Shown here in pieces: positions 38,299 to 47,300 of a DNA stretch of 64,000 nucleotides. This DNA comes from Prosthecodimorpha hirschii. Lineage in GTDB: Bacteria > Pseudomonadota > Alphaproteobacteria > Rhizobiales > Ancalomicrobiaceae. Under the pieces are notes generated by a model. That model made no database searches. It was not told where the DNA came from and saw only the letters and a list, made by a program, of their open reading frames with translations. Every line of letters starts with the position of its first letter. The first letter of the stretch is position 1. The position numbers were made by a program, and so were the translations under genes. Location: positions 6,158,793 through 6,222,792 of the forward strand of contig NZ_LJYW01000001.1 in NCBI RefSeq assembly GCF_001305515.1, given 5' to 3'.

Positions 38299-38365
38299 AG
38301 CAGGATTGTCCGGGCGGGAGCGCCCGGACGGAATGAAATTCCCTCCTGGACCCGATGCGCAATCT
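38299..38365. repeat. Nested palindromic intergenic element
   Basis: Three nested or adjacent inverted repeats occur here: GTCCGGGC/GCCCGGAC (38308-38329, 8-bp stem), GGAATGAAATTCC (38330-38342), and outer arms GATTG/CAATC. The layout resembles short mosaic palindromic elements common between genes in Hyphomicrobiales. The first hairpin may also end transcription of the ABC operon before the IclR gene. Confidence 0.55.
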
Positions 38366-38433
38366 GGGTGCGCGACCGCCCGGTCGCGGTCCGCCGCGCC
38401 GGCAGCCGGGTTTCGGGCGTGCCGGGCGGACGG

Positions 38434-39189
38434 ATGGACAAGGCCTTCATCAAGGGTTTGAAACTGCTGGAAACGCTGGCGCTCAGCGAGACCCCGCGCG
38501 GCGTCACCGACCTCGCCACCGAACTGCAGTTCACCAAGAGCAACGTGCACCGCCTGCTCGCCACGCTGCAGAGCCAGGGCTATGTCCGCCAGGTGCCGCC
38601 GCACTCGACCTACGAGCTGACCACCCGCATCTGGGAACTCGGCAGCAACGTCATCCGCCGGATGGATCTGATCAAGGTCGCCCGCCCGGCCATGATCAAG
38701 CTCGCGGATGCGACCGGGGAGACGATCCATCTCTCCGTGCTCGACGACATCGACGTGGTCTATGTCGACAAGATCGAGGGCGCGCACCATATCCGCGCCC
38801 ATACCAGCGTCGGCGCGCGCGCGCCGGCCTATACGGTGGCGACCGGCAAGGCGATGCTGGCGCACATGCCAGACACCTATCTGGAGCGCTTCCGCCCGCA
38901 TCTGAAGCGCTATACGGAAACGACCCGGACCACCATCGAGGAGCTTCGCGCCGACATCGAGCAGGCCCGCCAGCAGGGCTTCGCCGCGGTGCCGCACGGG
39001 GAGTGGCGCGAGGGGATTGCCGCGGTCGCCTGCGCGATCCTCGGCCGGTCCGGCGAGATGGTCGGCGCGATCGGCATGTCGGGGCCGGATTCGCGGATCA
39101 AGCGCAAGCAGTTGAAGCAATTCTCCGTCGACGTGATGGAGGCCGCCCGGACCATCGGGCTGGCGCTGGGCTATACGGGCGGTCGCTGA
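38434..39189 (+). CDS. IclR-family transcriptional regulator
   Basis: A 251-residue regulator with an N-terminal winged helix (about 1-70; [29 protein letters not shown]) and the C-terminal ligand-binding IclR domain (about 80-250; [52 protein letters not shown]). ATG at 38434 is preferred to an upstream start because the family begins a few residues before the HTH. It lies after the ABC operon and 40 nt before the dehydrogenase gene, so it is the natural candidate to read a pathway metabolite and bind the two GTTC-N9-GAAC sites at the divergent promoter. Direct evidence for that binding is lacking. Confidence 0.92.
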   Translation: MDKAFIKGLKLLETLALSETPRGVTDLATELQFTKSNVHRLLATLQSQGYVRQVPPHSTYELTTRIWELGSNVIRRMDLIKVARPAMIKLADATGETIHLSVLDDIDVVYVDKIEGAHHIRAHTSVGARAPAYTVATGKAMLAHMPDTYLERFRPHLKRYTETTRTTIEELRADIEQARQQGFAAVPHGEWREGIAAVACAILGRSGEMVGAIGMSGPDSRIKRKQLKQFSVDVMEAARTIGLALGYTGGR

Positions 39190-39229
39190 CCTCGTCGACG
39201 CCGCCCCGGAACGGATCACTGAGGATCAC

Positions 39230-40669
39230 ATGGCTGACTATCCCAATACCCGCCTGTTCATCGACGGCGCCTGGTGCGACGCCGCCGACGGCCGCACGAT
39301 CGACGTGCTCGATCCGGCGACCGACGAGGTCATCGGCACCGTCGCGCATGCCGGCCGGGTCGATCTCGACGCCGCGCTCGCCGCCGCCGACAAGGGCTTC
39401 CGGGCCTGGAGCGCGACCTCGGCTTTCGAGCGCTACCGCCTGATGCGCAAGGCCGCCGACCTCCTGCGCGCGCGCGCCGAGACGATCGCCGCCATGCTGA
39501 CCCGCGAACAGGGCAAGCCCGTCGCCGAGGCCAAGGGCGAGACGCTGGCCGGCGCCGACATCATCGACTGGTTCGCCGAGGAGGCGCGCCGGACCTATGG
39601 CCAGATCATCCCGGCGCGCGTCGCCGGCGTGACCCAGATGGCGGTCAAGCTGCCGGTCGGCCCGGTCGCCGCCTTCACGCCGTGGAACTTCCCGATCAAT
39701 CAGGTCGTGCGCAAGCTCTCCGCCGCGCTCGCCGCCGGCTGCTCGATCATCGTCAAGGCGCCGGAAGAGACCCCGGCCGCACCGGCCGAGCTGATCCGCT
39801 GCTTCGTCGATGCCGGCATTCCGGCCGGCGTGGTCAACCTGGTCTATGGCGACCCGGCCGAGATCTCGTCCTACCTGATCGCCCATCCGGTGATCCGCAA
39901 GATCTCCTTCACGGGCTCGACCCCGGTCGGCAAGCAGCTCGCCGCGCTGGCGGGCACGCATATGAAGCGCGCCACCATGGAACTCGGCGGCCATGCGCCC
40001 GTGATCGTGCTCGACGACGCCGATGTCGGCCAGGCCGTCAAGGTCATGGCCATGTCGAAGTTCCGCAATGCCGGCCAGGTCTGCGTCTCGCCGACGCGGT
40101 TCCTGGTCCAGGACGGCGTGCATGACGCCTTCCTGGCCGGCTTCACCGCCGCCGCCAAGGCGCTGCGCGTCGGCAACGGGCTCGACCCGCAGACCCAGAT
40201 GGGGCCGCTCGCCAACAATCGGCGCATCCCCGCCCTGGAGGCGCTGATTTCGGACGCCGCCGGCCGCGGTGCCGAGATCGCCACCGGCGGCCGCCGGATC
40301 GGCAATACCGGCAACTTCTTCGAGCCGACCGTGATCGCCGGCGCGCCGACCGACTCGCGTATCATGAACGAGGAGCCGTTCGGCCCGGTCGCAATCGTCA
40401 ACCGGATCGGCTCGCTCGACGAGGCGATCGCCGAGGCCAACCGGCTGCCCTTCGGCCTCGCCTCCTACGCCTTCACCCGCTCCGCCGACGCCGCCCATGC
40501 GATCGGCTTGCGCGTCGAGGCCGGCATGACCACCATCAACCACAACGGCCTCGCGCTGCCCGAGGTGCCCTTCGGCGGCGTGCGCGATTCCGGCTACGGC
40601 ACCGAGGGCGGCTCGGACGCCATCGAGCCCTATCTGGTGACCAAGTTCGTCACCCATCTGGCCAACTGA
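39230..40669 (+). CDS. NAD(P)-dependent semialdehyde dehydrogenase (GabD-like)
   Basis: A 479-residue aldehyde dehydrogenase. Cofactor-binding parts are [16 protein letters not shown] and [13 protein letters not shown]; the catalytic base is Glu in [12 protein letters not shown] and the nucleophile is Cys in [14 protein letters not shown]. Length and motif spelling fit succinate-semialdehyde dehydrogenases, but related enzymes oxidise other aldehydes. Because it follows the regulator gene, it likely belongs to the same pathway and may remove an aldehyde released by the class II aldolase or by transamination of an imported amine. Spacing from the IclR gene is 40 nt with GAGGAT upstream. Confidence 0.93.
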   Translation: MADYPNTRLFIDGAWCDAADGRTIDVLDPATDEVIGTVAHAGRVDLDAALAAADKGFRAWSATSAFERYRLMRKAADLLRARAETIAAMLTREQGKPVAEAKGETLAGADIIDWFAEEARRTYGQIIPARVAGVTQMAVKLPVGPVAAFTPWNFPINQVVRKLSAALAAGCSIIVKAPEETPAAPAELIRCFVDAGIPAGVVNLVYGDPAEISSYLIAHPVIRKISFTGSTPVGKQLAALAGTHMKRATMELGGHAPVIVLDDADVGQAVKVMAMSKFRNAGQVCVSPTRFLVQDGVHDAFLAGFTAAAKALRVGNGLDPQTQMGPLANNRRIPALEALISDAAGRGAEIATGGRRIGNTGNFFEPTVIAGAPTDSRIMNEEPFGPVAIVNRIGSLDEAIAEANRLPFGLASYAFTRSADAAHAIGLRVEAGMTTINHNGLALPEVPFGGVRDSGYGTEGGSDAIEPYLVTKFVTHLAN

Positions 40670-40703
40670 CGGCCGCAGGCGCGCCACAGCCCGTCGCCCG
40701 GGA

Positions 40704-40722
40704 CCGGCCCCGCAAGGGCCGG
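40704..40722. terminator. Hairpin between convergent genes
   Basis: CCGGCCC and GGGCCGG form a 7-bp stem around CGCAA, between the dehydrogenase (plus) and argP (minus) stop codons. No T tract is present. Confidence 0.5.
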
Positions 40723-40750
40723 CCTCGGGAGCGGTGCGGCGCCCGCCCCC

Positions 40751-41656
40751 TCACGCATGAGGGATCAGATCGCGCCGCGCCGTCTCGACGACGCTGCGTG
40801 TCAGCCGGGACAGGCGGTCGGCGGCGAGACGGCCGATCTGCCAATGGAGCGGCACGTCGAGCACCGCGCCGGGAATCAGCTCGACCAGCCGGCCGGCGGC
40901 GAGATGGTCGGCGACCAGCCGCGCCGGGTTGAGCCCCCAGCCCATGCCGATCAGGCTCGCGTCGACGAAGCTCTGGGTCGACGGCAGCCAATGCGTCGGA
41001 TGCGGCACGCTCGCGCCGAGCGTCTGGCGGATCCAAGCCTGCTGCAGCCCGTCCTTGTGGTTGAAGGTGATCGCCGGCGCCGCCGCCAGGGCGTCGGCCG
41101 TGACGCCGTCGGGGAAGTACCGGCGGACGAAATCCGGGCTGGCGGTGGCGTGGTAGCGCAGCGCGCCGAGCGGCACGACCCGGCAGCCCGGCACCGGCTT
41201 GCCGATCGCCGTCACCGCCGCCACGACACGCCCGCGCCGCAGCCATTCGGCGGTGTGGTCCTCGTCGTCGACCGCCAGATCGATCAGGAAATCGGTCGCA
41301 TGCGTGAAGGCCGCCACGGCCGGCAGGAACCAGGTGCCGAGGCTGTCGGCATTGGTGGCGAGGCTGAGCGTCACGCGCGGGGCCGGCGCGGCCGGGTCGG
41401 CCAGTCCGGGCAGATGCGCGAGCAGGTCCTGCTCCAGCATGCCGACCTGCTCGACATGCCGGCACAGCCACGCCCCGCGCTCCGTCGCGACGCACGGCGT
41501 ACCGCGCTCGATCAGCACCGCGCCGAGCCGTTCCTCCAACTGCCGGACGCGCTGCGAGATCGCCGAGGGCGTGACGTTCAGCGCCTTGGCGGCCCGCTCG
41601 AAGCTGCCGGTGCGCGCCACCATCGCGACGGCGCGGGCGGCCGGATAGTCGATCAT
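40751..41656 (-). CDS. argP: LysR-family regulator ArgP
   Basis: A 301-residue LysR protein. The N-terminal winged helix (about 1-60) includes GSFERAAKALNVTPSAISQRVRQLEERLG, and the effector domain contains LSLATNADSLGTWFLPAV and the WGLNPARLVADHL segment typical of ArgP (formerly IciA). In E. coli it senses lysine and arginine and controls argO. Here it is divergent from the argO-like exporter with 96 bp between the starts, the same layout, which makes the assignment strong. Confidence 0.92.
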   Translation of the reverse strand: MIDYPAARAVAMVARTGSFERAAKALNVTPSAISQRVRQLEERLGAVLIERGTPCVATERGAWLCRHVEQVGMLEQDLLAHLPGLADPAAPAPRVTLSLATNADSLGTWFLPAVAAFTHATDFLIDLAVDDEDHTAEWLRRGRVVAAVTAIGKPVPGCRVVPLGALRYHATASPDFVRRYFPDGVTADALAAAPAITFNHKDGLQQAWIRQTLGASVPHPTHWLPSTQSFVDASLIGMGWGLNPARLVADHLAAGRLVELIPGAVLDVPLHWQIGRLAADRLSRLTRSVVETARRDLIPHA

Positions 41657-41752
41657 GGTTCAGTTCCGCTTATCTGGCGTTACGGACTTTAATTATCCTT
41701 ATCCGCCGAGTGCTGCTAGCACCCGTCGCGTTCGATCCGGACGGGGGTGCAT

Positions 41753-42364
41753 ATGGATGTCTCGGCCTTTCTCACCGGCCTGGCGATGGGCCTGAGCCTG
41801 ATCGTGGCGATCGGCGCCCAGAATGCCTTCGTGCTGCGCCAGGGGCTGCGCAACGAGCATGTCTTCGCGGTCGCGCTGACCTGCGCGCTGTCCGACGCCG
41901 TCCTGATCCTCATCGGCGGCGCCGGCTTCGGCAGCCTGGTCGCGCGGCTGCCCTGGATCGATCCGGTGATGCGCTGGGGCGGGGCGGCATTCCTCGTCGC
42001 CTATGCGGCTCGGAGCGCGTGGTCGGCGCTGCGCTCGACCGGTGCGCTGACCGGCGAGGGCACCGACGCGAAGGCCGGGCTCGGACCGGTGCTGCTCGCC
42101 TGCCTGGCCTTCACCTGGCTGAACCCGCATGTCTATCTCGACACGGTGGTCCTGCTCGGCGGCCTCTCGACCCAGCTCCCCGGCCGGGAAGCCCTCTTCG
42201 CCGCCGGCGCGATGACCGGGTCGTTCCTGTTCTTCTTCGCGCTCGCCTATGGCGCCACCCGTCTGCGCCCGCTCTTCGCCCGCCCGGCGGCGTGGCGCAT
42301 CCTGGAGGGGATCATCGCGCTCACGATGCTGACGATCGCGGTTCGGCTGGTCGCCGGCGGCTGA
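41753..42364 (+). CDS. argO: LysE/ArgO-family amino acid exporter
   Basis: A 203-residue membrane protein with about five or six transmembrane helices. The family signature GLSLIVAIGAQNAFVLRQGLRNEHV covers the first helix and loop, and CLAFTWLNPHVYLDTVVLLG is the second conserved block. It exports basic amino acids, mainly arginine or lysine, when intracellular levels rise. ATG at 41753 has GGGGG 5 nt upstream; a GTG two codons earlier is possible. Control by the divergent ArgP is expected. Confidence 0.93.
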   Translation: MDVSAFLTGLAMGLSLIVAIGAQNAFVLRQGLRNEHVFAVALTCALSDAVLILIGGAGFGSLVARLPWIDPVMRWGGAAFLVAYAARSAWSALRSTGALTGEGTDAKAGLGPVLLACLAFTWLNPHVYLDTVVLLGGLSTQLPGREALFAAGAMTGSFLFFFALAYGATRLRPLFARPAAWRILEGIIALTMLTIAVRLVAGG

Positions 42365-42369
42365 GGGGC

Positions 42370-42449
42370 GGGGGCGCGGAGGCGTGCCGGAGCCCGTATC
42401 CCAAGTTCGGGGGCGCGGAGGCGCGCCCGGGCCGTATCCCAAGTTCGGG
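42370..42449. repeat. Two tandem copies of a ~40-bp GC-rich repeat
   Basis: GGGGCGCGGAGGCG followed by a short variable part and GTATCCCAAGTTCGG occurs at 42370-42410 and again at 42411-42449. It lies between the convergent argO and LysR genes. No function is evident. Confidence 0.7.
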
Positions 42450-42567
42450 CGCGGCATCGGCGAGAGACAAGGCTCGAACGCCGTTCGAGGCCAAGGCCGG
42501 GGGCGGGGTAGCCCCGCGCCGTTCCGTCGGGCGGCACCCGGCACCGAGCCTGGGGGCCGTCTCGGGT

Positions 42568-43512
42568 TTACGTCGGACGGTCGTCCGGGGCGCGCACGCC
42601 ATCGACGATCGCCGCGACGCCGCGCAACCGCCGCTGCAGCCGCGGCGTGACGAAATCCAGGAACGCCCTCAGCTTGACCGGCAGCTGCGCGCGCGGGGCA
42701 TGCACGATCTGGACGGGGAAGGGGGCCGGCGCCCACGCGCGCAGGATCTCGACGAGCGTGCCGTCGCGAAGGCTCTCGGCCGCCTGGTAGGACATGACAT
42801 AGGCGATGCCCAGCCCCGCGGCGGCCCCCGCGACGACGGCATCGGCCGTGTTCACGGAATAGCGCGGACGGACGACGATGGTCTGCTCGCCGCGCGGGCC
42901 GGCGAAGGTCCAGTCCCGCCAGAGCTCGAGCCCCTCATAGGCGATGCAGGCGTGCCCGGTCAGATCTACGGGCGTGGCGGGCGGAGCGCGGCGCGCGAGA
43001 TAGTCCGGGCTGGCACAGGCCAGCCAGCGCAGCGTGCCGACGCGCCGGGCCACCAGGCGGCTATCCGGCAGATGGCCGAGGCGCAGCGCGACGTCGACAT
43101 GCGCTTCGACCAGATCGACGATGCCGTCGGTCAGCGCCAGCCGGACGGTCACCTCCGGATAGGCATCGAGAAATTCGTGAACGATCGGCGCGACATGCGT
43201 CTTGCCGAACTGGATCGGCGCGGTGATCAGCAATTCGCCGCGGGGCACGCGGTACTCGCCGGAGACGGCGCGTTCCGCTTCCGCCAGTTCGTCGAGGACG
43301 CGGCGGGCGGAGGCCACATAGGCGGCGCCGGCCTCGGTGAGCAGAAGCCTGCGCTGCGTCCGCACCACCAGGGGGCAACCGAGCAGCGTTTCCAGATCGG
43401 ACACGCGCCGGCTGACGGTCGGCAGCGGAATGTTCAATTGACGGGACGCGGCCGAGAGGCTGCCGGCGTCGACGGCGGCCACCAAGGTCCGCATGGCCTC
43501 GAACCGGTCCAT
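42568..43512 (-). CDS. LysR-family transcriptional regulator
   Basis: A 314-residue regulator. The winged helix is at about 1-60 (LVAAVDAGSLSAASRQLNIPLPTVSRRVSDLE) and the effector domain follows (GELLITAPIQFGKTHVAPIVHEFL, DVALRLGHLPDSRLVARRVG). It resembles the large group of orphan LysR proteins of the DmlR/PecT-like branch. It is divergent from the alpha/beta hydrolase gene with 323 bp between starts, so that gene is its most likely target. Confidence 0.9.
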   Translation of the reverse strand: MDRFEAMRTLVAAVDAGSLSAASRQLNIPLPTVSRRVSDLETLLGCPLVVRTQRRLLLTEAGAAYVASARRVLDELAEAERAVSGEYRVPRGELLITAPIQFGKTHVAPIVHEFLDAYPEVTVRLALTDGIVDLVEAHVDVALRLGHLPDSRLVARRVGTLRWLACASPDYLARRAPPATPVDLTGHACIAYEGLELWRDWTFAGPRGEQTIVVRPRYSVNTADAVVAGAAAGLGIAYVMSYQAAESLRDGTLVEILRAWAPAPFPVQIVHAPRAQLPVKLRAFLDFVTPRLQRRLRGVAAIVDGVRAPDDRPT

Positions 43513-43835
43513 TGTTCCTCTCGCAATATGGAAGTACGGGTTTCATTTCTACAGGCTACCGCCGGAATGCGATAGGCGGCATCTCTCTCGGCACCGGTCG
43601 GGCCGGCCGCGGCGCAGAGGGTCTTGCCCGGAGCCATCGCCAGGCCGGACGACCGACCGGACCGGCGTCCCGATCCCGGACCGGGCCTCTCGCAGCCTTG
43701 CCGGCCGGCATCGCGGCGCGGCCGGGGTCATCCGCCGGTCCAGGTCCGGCTCGCGATCTCCCCCAAACCCCACGTCGGCGACGCGCGGGCGCGTTCGCGA
43801 TCGCCCGGTCCAACCTTCCAACCAGGAGAACAATC
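43513..43835. other. Divergent intergenic region
   Basis: A 323 bp stretch between the LysR gene and the hydrolase gene. It should hold both promoters and a LysR site, but I see no clear T-N11-A palindrome. A good Shine-Dalgarno (AGGAGA at 43823-43828) precedes the hydrolase start. Confidence 0.45.
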
Positions 43836-44696
43836 ATGACGGTTCGCTATAAGACGGTCGATGTCGATGGCCTTGAAGTCTTCTACCGGGAGGCCGGCGA
43901 CAGCAATCGGCCGGCCATCCTGCTGTTGCACGGCTTTCCGAGCGCGAGCCACATGTTCCGCGATCTGATCCCGGAACTTGCCGATCGCTTCCATGTCGTC
44001 GCCCCCGACCTGCCGGGTTTCGGCCTGACCGAACAGCCGCCGCGCGGCCTCTTCGACTACAGCTTCCGCACCCTCGCCACGGTGGTCGATCGCTTCACCG
44101 AGGTGATCGGCCTCACGCGCTTCGCCCTCTACGTCTTCGACTATGGTGCGCCGGTCGGCTTCCGCATCGCCGTCGAGCACCCGGAGCGGATTGCCGCGAT
44201 CGTCACGCAGAACGGCAATGCCTATCGGGAGGGCGTGTCTGAGGCCTTCGCGCCGGTTAAGGCCTATTGGAACGCGCCGACCCAGGCCAATCGCGACGCC
44301 CTGCGCGGCTTCCTCGCGCCGCAAACCACGCTGTTCCAGTATACCCACGGCGTCGACGACCCGACGCAGGTCTCGCCCGACGGCCGCACCCTGGACGACT
44401 TCTACCTGTCGCGTCCCGGCAACGACGAGATTCAGCTCGATCTGCTGCTGGACTACAAGAACAATGTCGCGTTCTACGACATGATCCACGACTATCTGCG
44501 CACGCACCGGCCGCCGCTGCTCGCCATATGGGGGCGGAACGATCCGTTCTTCCTGCCGGCCGGGGCCGAAGCCTTCAGGCGCGACGTGCCGACGGCCGAG
44601 GTGCGCTTCGTCGACAGCGGGCATTTCGCGCTGGAAACCCATGCGGCGGAGATCGGCGCGGCCATGCGCGCGTTCCTGGCGGAGCATCTCGGCTAG
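43836..44696 (+). CDS. Alpha/beta hydrolase with Asp nucleophile (dehalogenase/epoxide hydrolase-like)
   Basis: A 286-residue alpha/beta hydrolase. The oxyanion motif is LLLHGFPSASHMF (about 30-42). The nucleophile elbow reads YVFDYGAPVGFR, which puts Asp102 where lipases and esterases have Ser; together with HGFP this points to the epoxide hydrolase/haloalkane or haloacetate dehalogenase branch. The acid is Asp in AIWGRNDPFFLP and the base His in DSGHFALETHA. ATG at 43836 follows AGGAGAACAATC. It is divergent from a LysR gene. The actual substrate is unknown. Confidence 0.88.
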   Translation: MTVRYKTVDVDGLEVFYREAGDSNRPAILLLHGFPSASHMFRDLIPELADRFHVVAPDLPGFGLTEQPPRGLFDYSFRTLATVVDRFTEVIGLTRFALYVFDYGAPVGFRIAVEHPERIAAIVTQNGNAYREGVSEAFAPVKAYWNAPTQANRDALRGFLAPQTTLFQYTHGVDDPTQVSPDGRTLDDFYLSRPGNDEIQLDLLLDYKNNVAFYDMIHDYLRTHRPPLLAIWGRNDPFFLPAGAEAFRRDVPTAEVRFVDSGHFALETHAAEIGAAMRAFLAEHLG

Positions 44697-44949
44697 CACG
44701 GCATCCGGCCGGCCGTCGCGCCGGGGACTTCCCCGCAGGCTCTCGTCGCGGCCGCAGGGCTGCTGTCACGGCTTGCGTCCGCGGTCCGGCGCGCCGCAGG
44801 CATCCGATCGGCCGCGCGATGCGTGAAAGGGGGCGGCGGGGCCACCCGGCGCCGCCGGGGACGGGAAGGCGCGGTGTGATGACGACAGAGCGAGGCCGCG
44901 GGCGGCCGGAAATGCTCCCGGCCGGTCAGGCGTTCGGAGCGGCCCGGGC

Positions 44950-46488
44950 ATGACGGTGCTGCGCGTCATCCTCGGCGACCAGCTGACCGGGCGGCTGGAG
45001 GTCGTCGCCGGGGCCGACAAGGGCCGGGACGTGATCCTGATCGCCGAGGTGATGGCGGAGGCGACCTATGTCCGCCACCACGTCAAGAAGATCGCCTTCC
45101 TGTTCTCCGCCATGCGCCATTTCGCCGAGGCCCTGCGGGCGGCGGGTCACGTCGTGCGCTATGTCGCGCTCGACGACGCGGCGAACACGCAAAGCCTGGA
45201 GGGCGAAATCCGGCGCGCGGTGGCGGCGCTGCAGCCGTCCCGGATCGTCGTCACGGAGCCGGGCGAATGGCGCCTGCGCGAGAGCCTCAAATCCCTCGAA
45301 GCCGAATGCGGCGTCCCGCTCGACATCCTGCCGGACACGCGCTTCCTCTGCACGCATGCCGAATTCGACGCCTGGGCCGAGGGGCGGCGCGAATTGCGGA
45401 TGGAGTATTTCTACCGCGAGATGCGGCGCCGGCACGGTATCCTGATCGAGCCGGACGGCACGCCGGCGGGCGGGCGCTGGAATTTCGACGCCGACAACCG
45501 CAAGCCGCCGAAGCCGGGGCTCGCCTCGCCGCCGCGGGTGAGCTTCCGAAAGGACGCCATCACGCTCGCCGTGCTCGATCTGGTGCGCCGGCACTTTCCC
45601 GACGGCTACGGCCGGCTCGAACCGTTCCATTTCGCGGTGACGCGCCGCCAGGCCTTGCGCGAACTCGACCATTTCATCGCCGCGATCCTGCCCGGCTTCG
45701 GCGACCACCAGGACGCCATGGTCCGGGGCGAGCCCTATCTCAGCCACTCGCTGCTCGCCGCCTACCTCAATGCCGGCCTCCTCGATCCGCTGGAGGTCTG
45801 CCGCAAGGCCGAAACCGCCAATCGCGACGGGCTGGCGCCGCTCAACGCCGCCGAGGGCTTCATCCGGCAGATCCTGGGCTGGCGCGAATATGTCCGCGGC
45901 CTCTACTGGCGCTTCATGCCCGGCTATGTCGAGCGCAACGCGCTCGGCGCGAGCGAACCGCTGCCCTGGTTCTACTGGAGCGGCGAGACCCGCATGGCCT
46001 GCATGCGGGAGGCCTTCGCGCAGACCCGCGACCACGCCTATTCGCACCATATCCAGCGCCTGATGGTCACCGGCAATTTCGCGCTCCTGGCCGGGATCGA
46101 CCCGAAGGCCGTGCACGAATGGTATCTGGCCGTCTATGCCGATGCCTATGAGTGGGTCGAGGCCCCGAACACGCTCGGCATGGCGCTCTACGCCGACGGC
46201 GGCCTGCTCGCCTCCAAGCCCTATGCGGCGAGCGGCAACTACATCAACCGCATGAGCAATTTCTGCAGCGGCTGCGCCTACGATCCGGCCCGGTCGGTCG
46301 GCGAGGGCGCCTGCCCGTTCAACGCCCTCTACTGGGATTTCCTCGCCCGCCACCGCGACCGCTTCAGCCGCAACGCCCGCATGCCCCATGTCTACGCCAC
46401 CTGGGACCGCATGGGCCCCGACAAGCAGGCCGCCCTGCGCCACCAGGCCGAAGCCCACCGCACCGCCATGCGCGAGGGGCGGCTGTGA
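44950..46488 (+). CDS. FeS-type bacterial cryptochrome/(6-4) photolyase (PhrB/CryB-like)
   Basis: A 512-residue flavoprotein of the FeS-BCP family, which repairs (6-4) photoproducts with blue light or acts as a photoreceptor. It starts LRVILGDQLTGRL, as this family does. The FAD domain includes GFIRQILGWREYVRG and NTLGMALYADGGLL. Four Cys at 351, 439, 442 and 455 (RMACM, NFCSGCAYD, GACPFN) match the [4Fe-4S] ligands of Agrobacterium PhrB at nearly the same numbers. The chromophore is expected to be FAD plus dimethyl-ribityllumazine. It is followed 106 nt later by a DUF2256 gene, a partnership often seen with this family. Confidence 0.95.
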   Translation: MTVLRVILGDQLTGRLEVVAGADKGRDVILIAEVMAEATYVRHHVKKIAFLFSAMRHFAEALRAAGHVVRYVALDDAANTQSLEGEIRRAVAALQPSRIVVTEPGEWRLRESLKSLEAECGVPLDILPDTRFLCTHAEFDAWAEGRRELRMEYFYREMRRRHGILIEPDGTPAGGRWNFDADNRKPPKPGLASPPRVSFRKDAITLAVLDLVRRHFPDGYGRLEPFHFAVTRRQALRELDHFIAAILPGFGDHQDAMVRGEPYLSHSLLAAYLNAGLLDPLEVCRKAETANRDGLAPLNAAEGFIRQILGWREYVRGLYWRFMPGYVERNALGASEPLPWFYWSGETRMACMREAFAQTRDHAYSHHIQRLMVTGNFALLAGIDPKAVHEWYLAVYADAYEWVEAPNTLGMALYADGGLLASKPYAASGNYINRMSNFCSGCAYDPARSVGEGACPFNALYWDFLARHRDRFSRNARMPHVYATWDRMGPDKQAALRHQAEAHRTAMREGRL

Positions 46489-46594
46489 CGGGGCGGGCGG
46501 GGCAGGGAGCGACCGGCGCTACCCGTGGTCCGGCACCGCGCCCCTCAGGCGGCGCCGCCTCGCAATCTCGACCGTCTCCTGACCAGGCCGAATC

Positions 46595-46768
46595 ATGAAG
46601 AAGAAGCGCATCGAAAAAGCCAATCTCCCAACCAAGCCCTGCGCCGTCTGCCAGCGCCCGTTCACCTGGCGCAAGAAGTGGAGCAAGGTCTGGGACGAGG
46701 TGCTTTATTGCTCGGACGCGTGCAGGAGGGGGCGGCGGAGCGTGCAGAGCGGGAACGGGAAGGCGTGA
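46595..46768 (+). CDS. DUF2256 domain protein, 57 aa
   Basis: This short gene reads MKKKRIEKANLPTKPCAVCQ and then FTWRKKWSKVWDEVLYCSDAC before a basic tail and TGA. The pairs CAVC and CSDAC form a small zinc-ribbon-like motif, and the PFTWRKKW segment is the hallmark of DUF2256. Genes of this family are frequently beside FeS photolyases, as here, suggesting a role in their use or folding; the molecular function is not established. It is the last chromosomal gene before the integrated element. Confidence 0.9.
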   Translation: MKKKRIEKANLPTKPCAVCQRPFTWRKKWSKVWDEVLYCSDACRRGRRSVQSGNGKA

Positions 46769-46868
46769 TTTGAGCAGGGCCGCTTGGAACCGATCCAAGA
46801 CGAAAGAGCGGTGGTTCGCATGACGCGCAGCGCCGACGCGACGCCGGCCGAACGATCTGTCGAAGAAG

Positions 46869-46915
46869 TGGCTGGGGGACCTGGATTCGAACCAAGATTA
46901 ACGGAGTCAGAGTCC
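46869..46915 (-). tRNA. 3' fragment of tRNA-Gln(CTG): left attachment site
   Basis: On the minus strand this reads from the anticodon arm (GGACTCTGACTCC, anticodon CTG) through a T arm with GGTTCGAATCC to an acceptor strand TCCCCCA, discriminator G and encoded CCA at 46869-46871. To the right, where the D arm and 5' acceptor strand should be, the sequence is unrelated. The fragment is therefore not a functional tRNA but the duplicated core left by integration into the 3' half of the gene; the complete tRNA should stand at the other end of the element, outside the window. Confidence 0.88.
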
Positions 46916-47021
46916 AGGCTAGTCAATTGAAATAGCAGCGGAATTTCCCCGACCATGGGGAAATTCACCCTTGAAATATCAAAGGCTTACAATCGAATAC
47001 CCGACCGTTTCGTCGGTCCCG

Positions 47022-47063
47022 CAAAAGAAAACCGCCGCCCGGATGGCAGTCCGGAACGGCGGT
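47022..47063 (-). terminator. Minus-strand intrinsic terminator near the left end
   Basis: ACCGCCG (47031-47037) and CGGCGGT (47057-47063) enclose an inner CCGGA/TCCGG pairing. Read on the minus strand the stem is followed by TTTTCTTTT, so it would stop leftward transcription before it reaches the attachment site and host genes. Confidence 0.7.
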
Positions 47064-47300
47064 CAAAAGGGCTGGAGCACTTCTAGGAACTCCGAGAACA
47101 AAACTAGCACTGCCAGCGAAAATATCAACCTCGATCGTGCTGACGAGGCGCTCTTTGCGCTCGGCCTCGGCGTGGTCGACGAGTTCATGGCGGCGGGTTT
47201 CAGCGAGCGCGACGCCTGGCAGGCCGCGTCGACTGCGGTCGACGCGGCCGTGGCCCGGCTCGACCAGGTAGCCGCACGGCTGATCGGGGGCCGCGCATGA
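47043..47300 (+). CDS. Hypothetical protein before the primase gene
   Basis: An 85-residue product (if started at ATG 47043) whose second half looks like a real helical protein (INLDRADEALFALGLGVVDEFMAAGFSERDAWQAASTAVDAAVARL). It overlaps the primase gene by 4 bp (ATGA), which supports expression. The start is uncertain: the N-terminal codons fall inside the terminator hairpin, no Shine-Dalgarno is clear, and a TTG at 46971 would give 109 residues. Family unknown. Confidence 0.45.
   Translation: MAVRNGGQKGWSTSRNSENKTSTASENINLDRADEALFALGLGVVDEFMAAGFSERDAWQAASTAVDAAVARLDQVAARLIGGRA

Noticed and set aside
46869-46960. Intact tRNA-Gln
   Set aside because: No D arm or matching 5' acceptor strand follows; only the 3' 47 nt are present.
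46971-47042. TTG extension of the gene before the primase
   Set aside because: The extension runs through a terminator hairpin and has no ribosome binding site.
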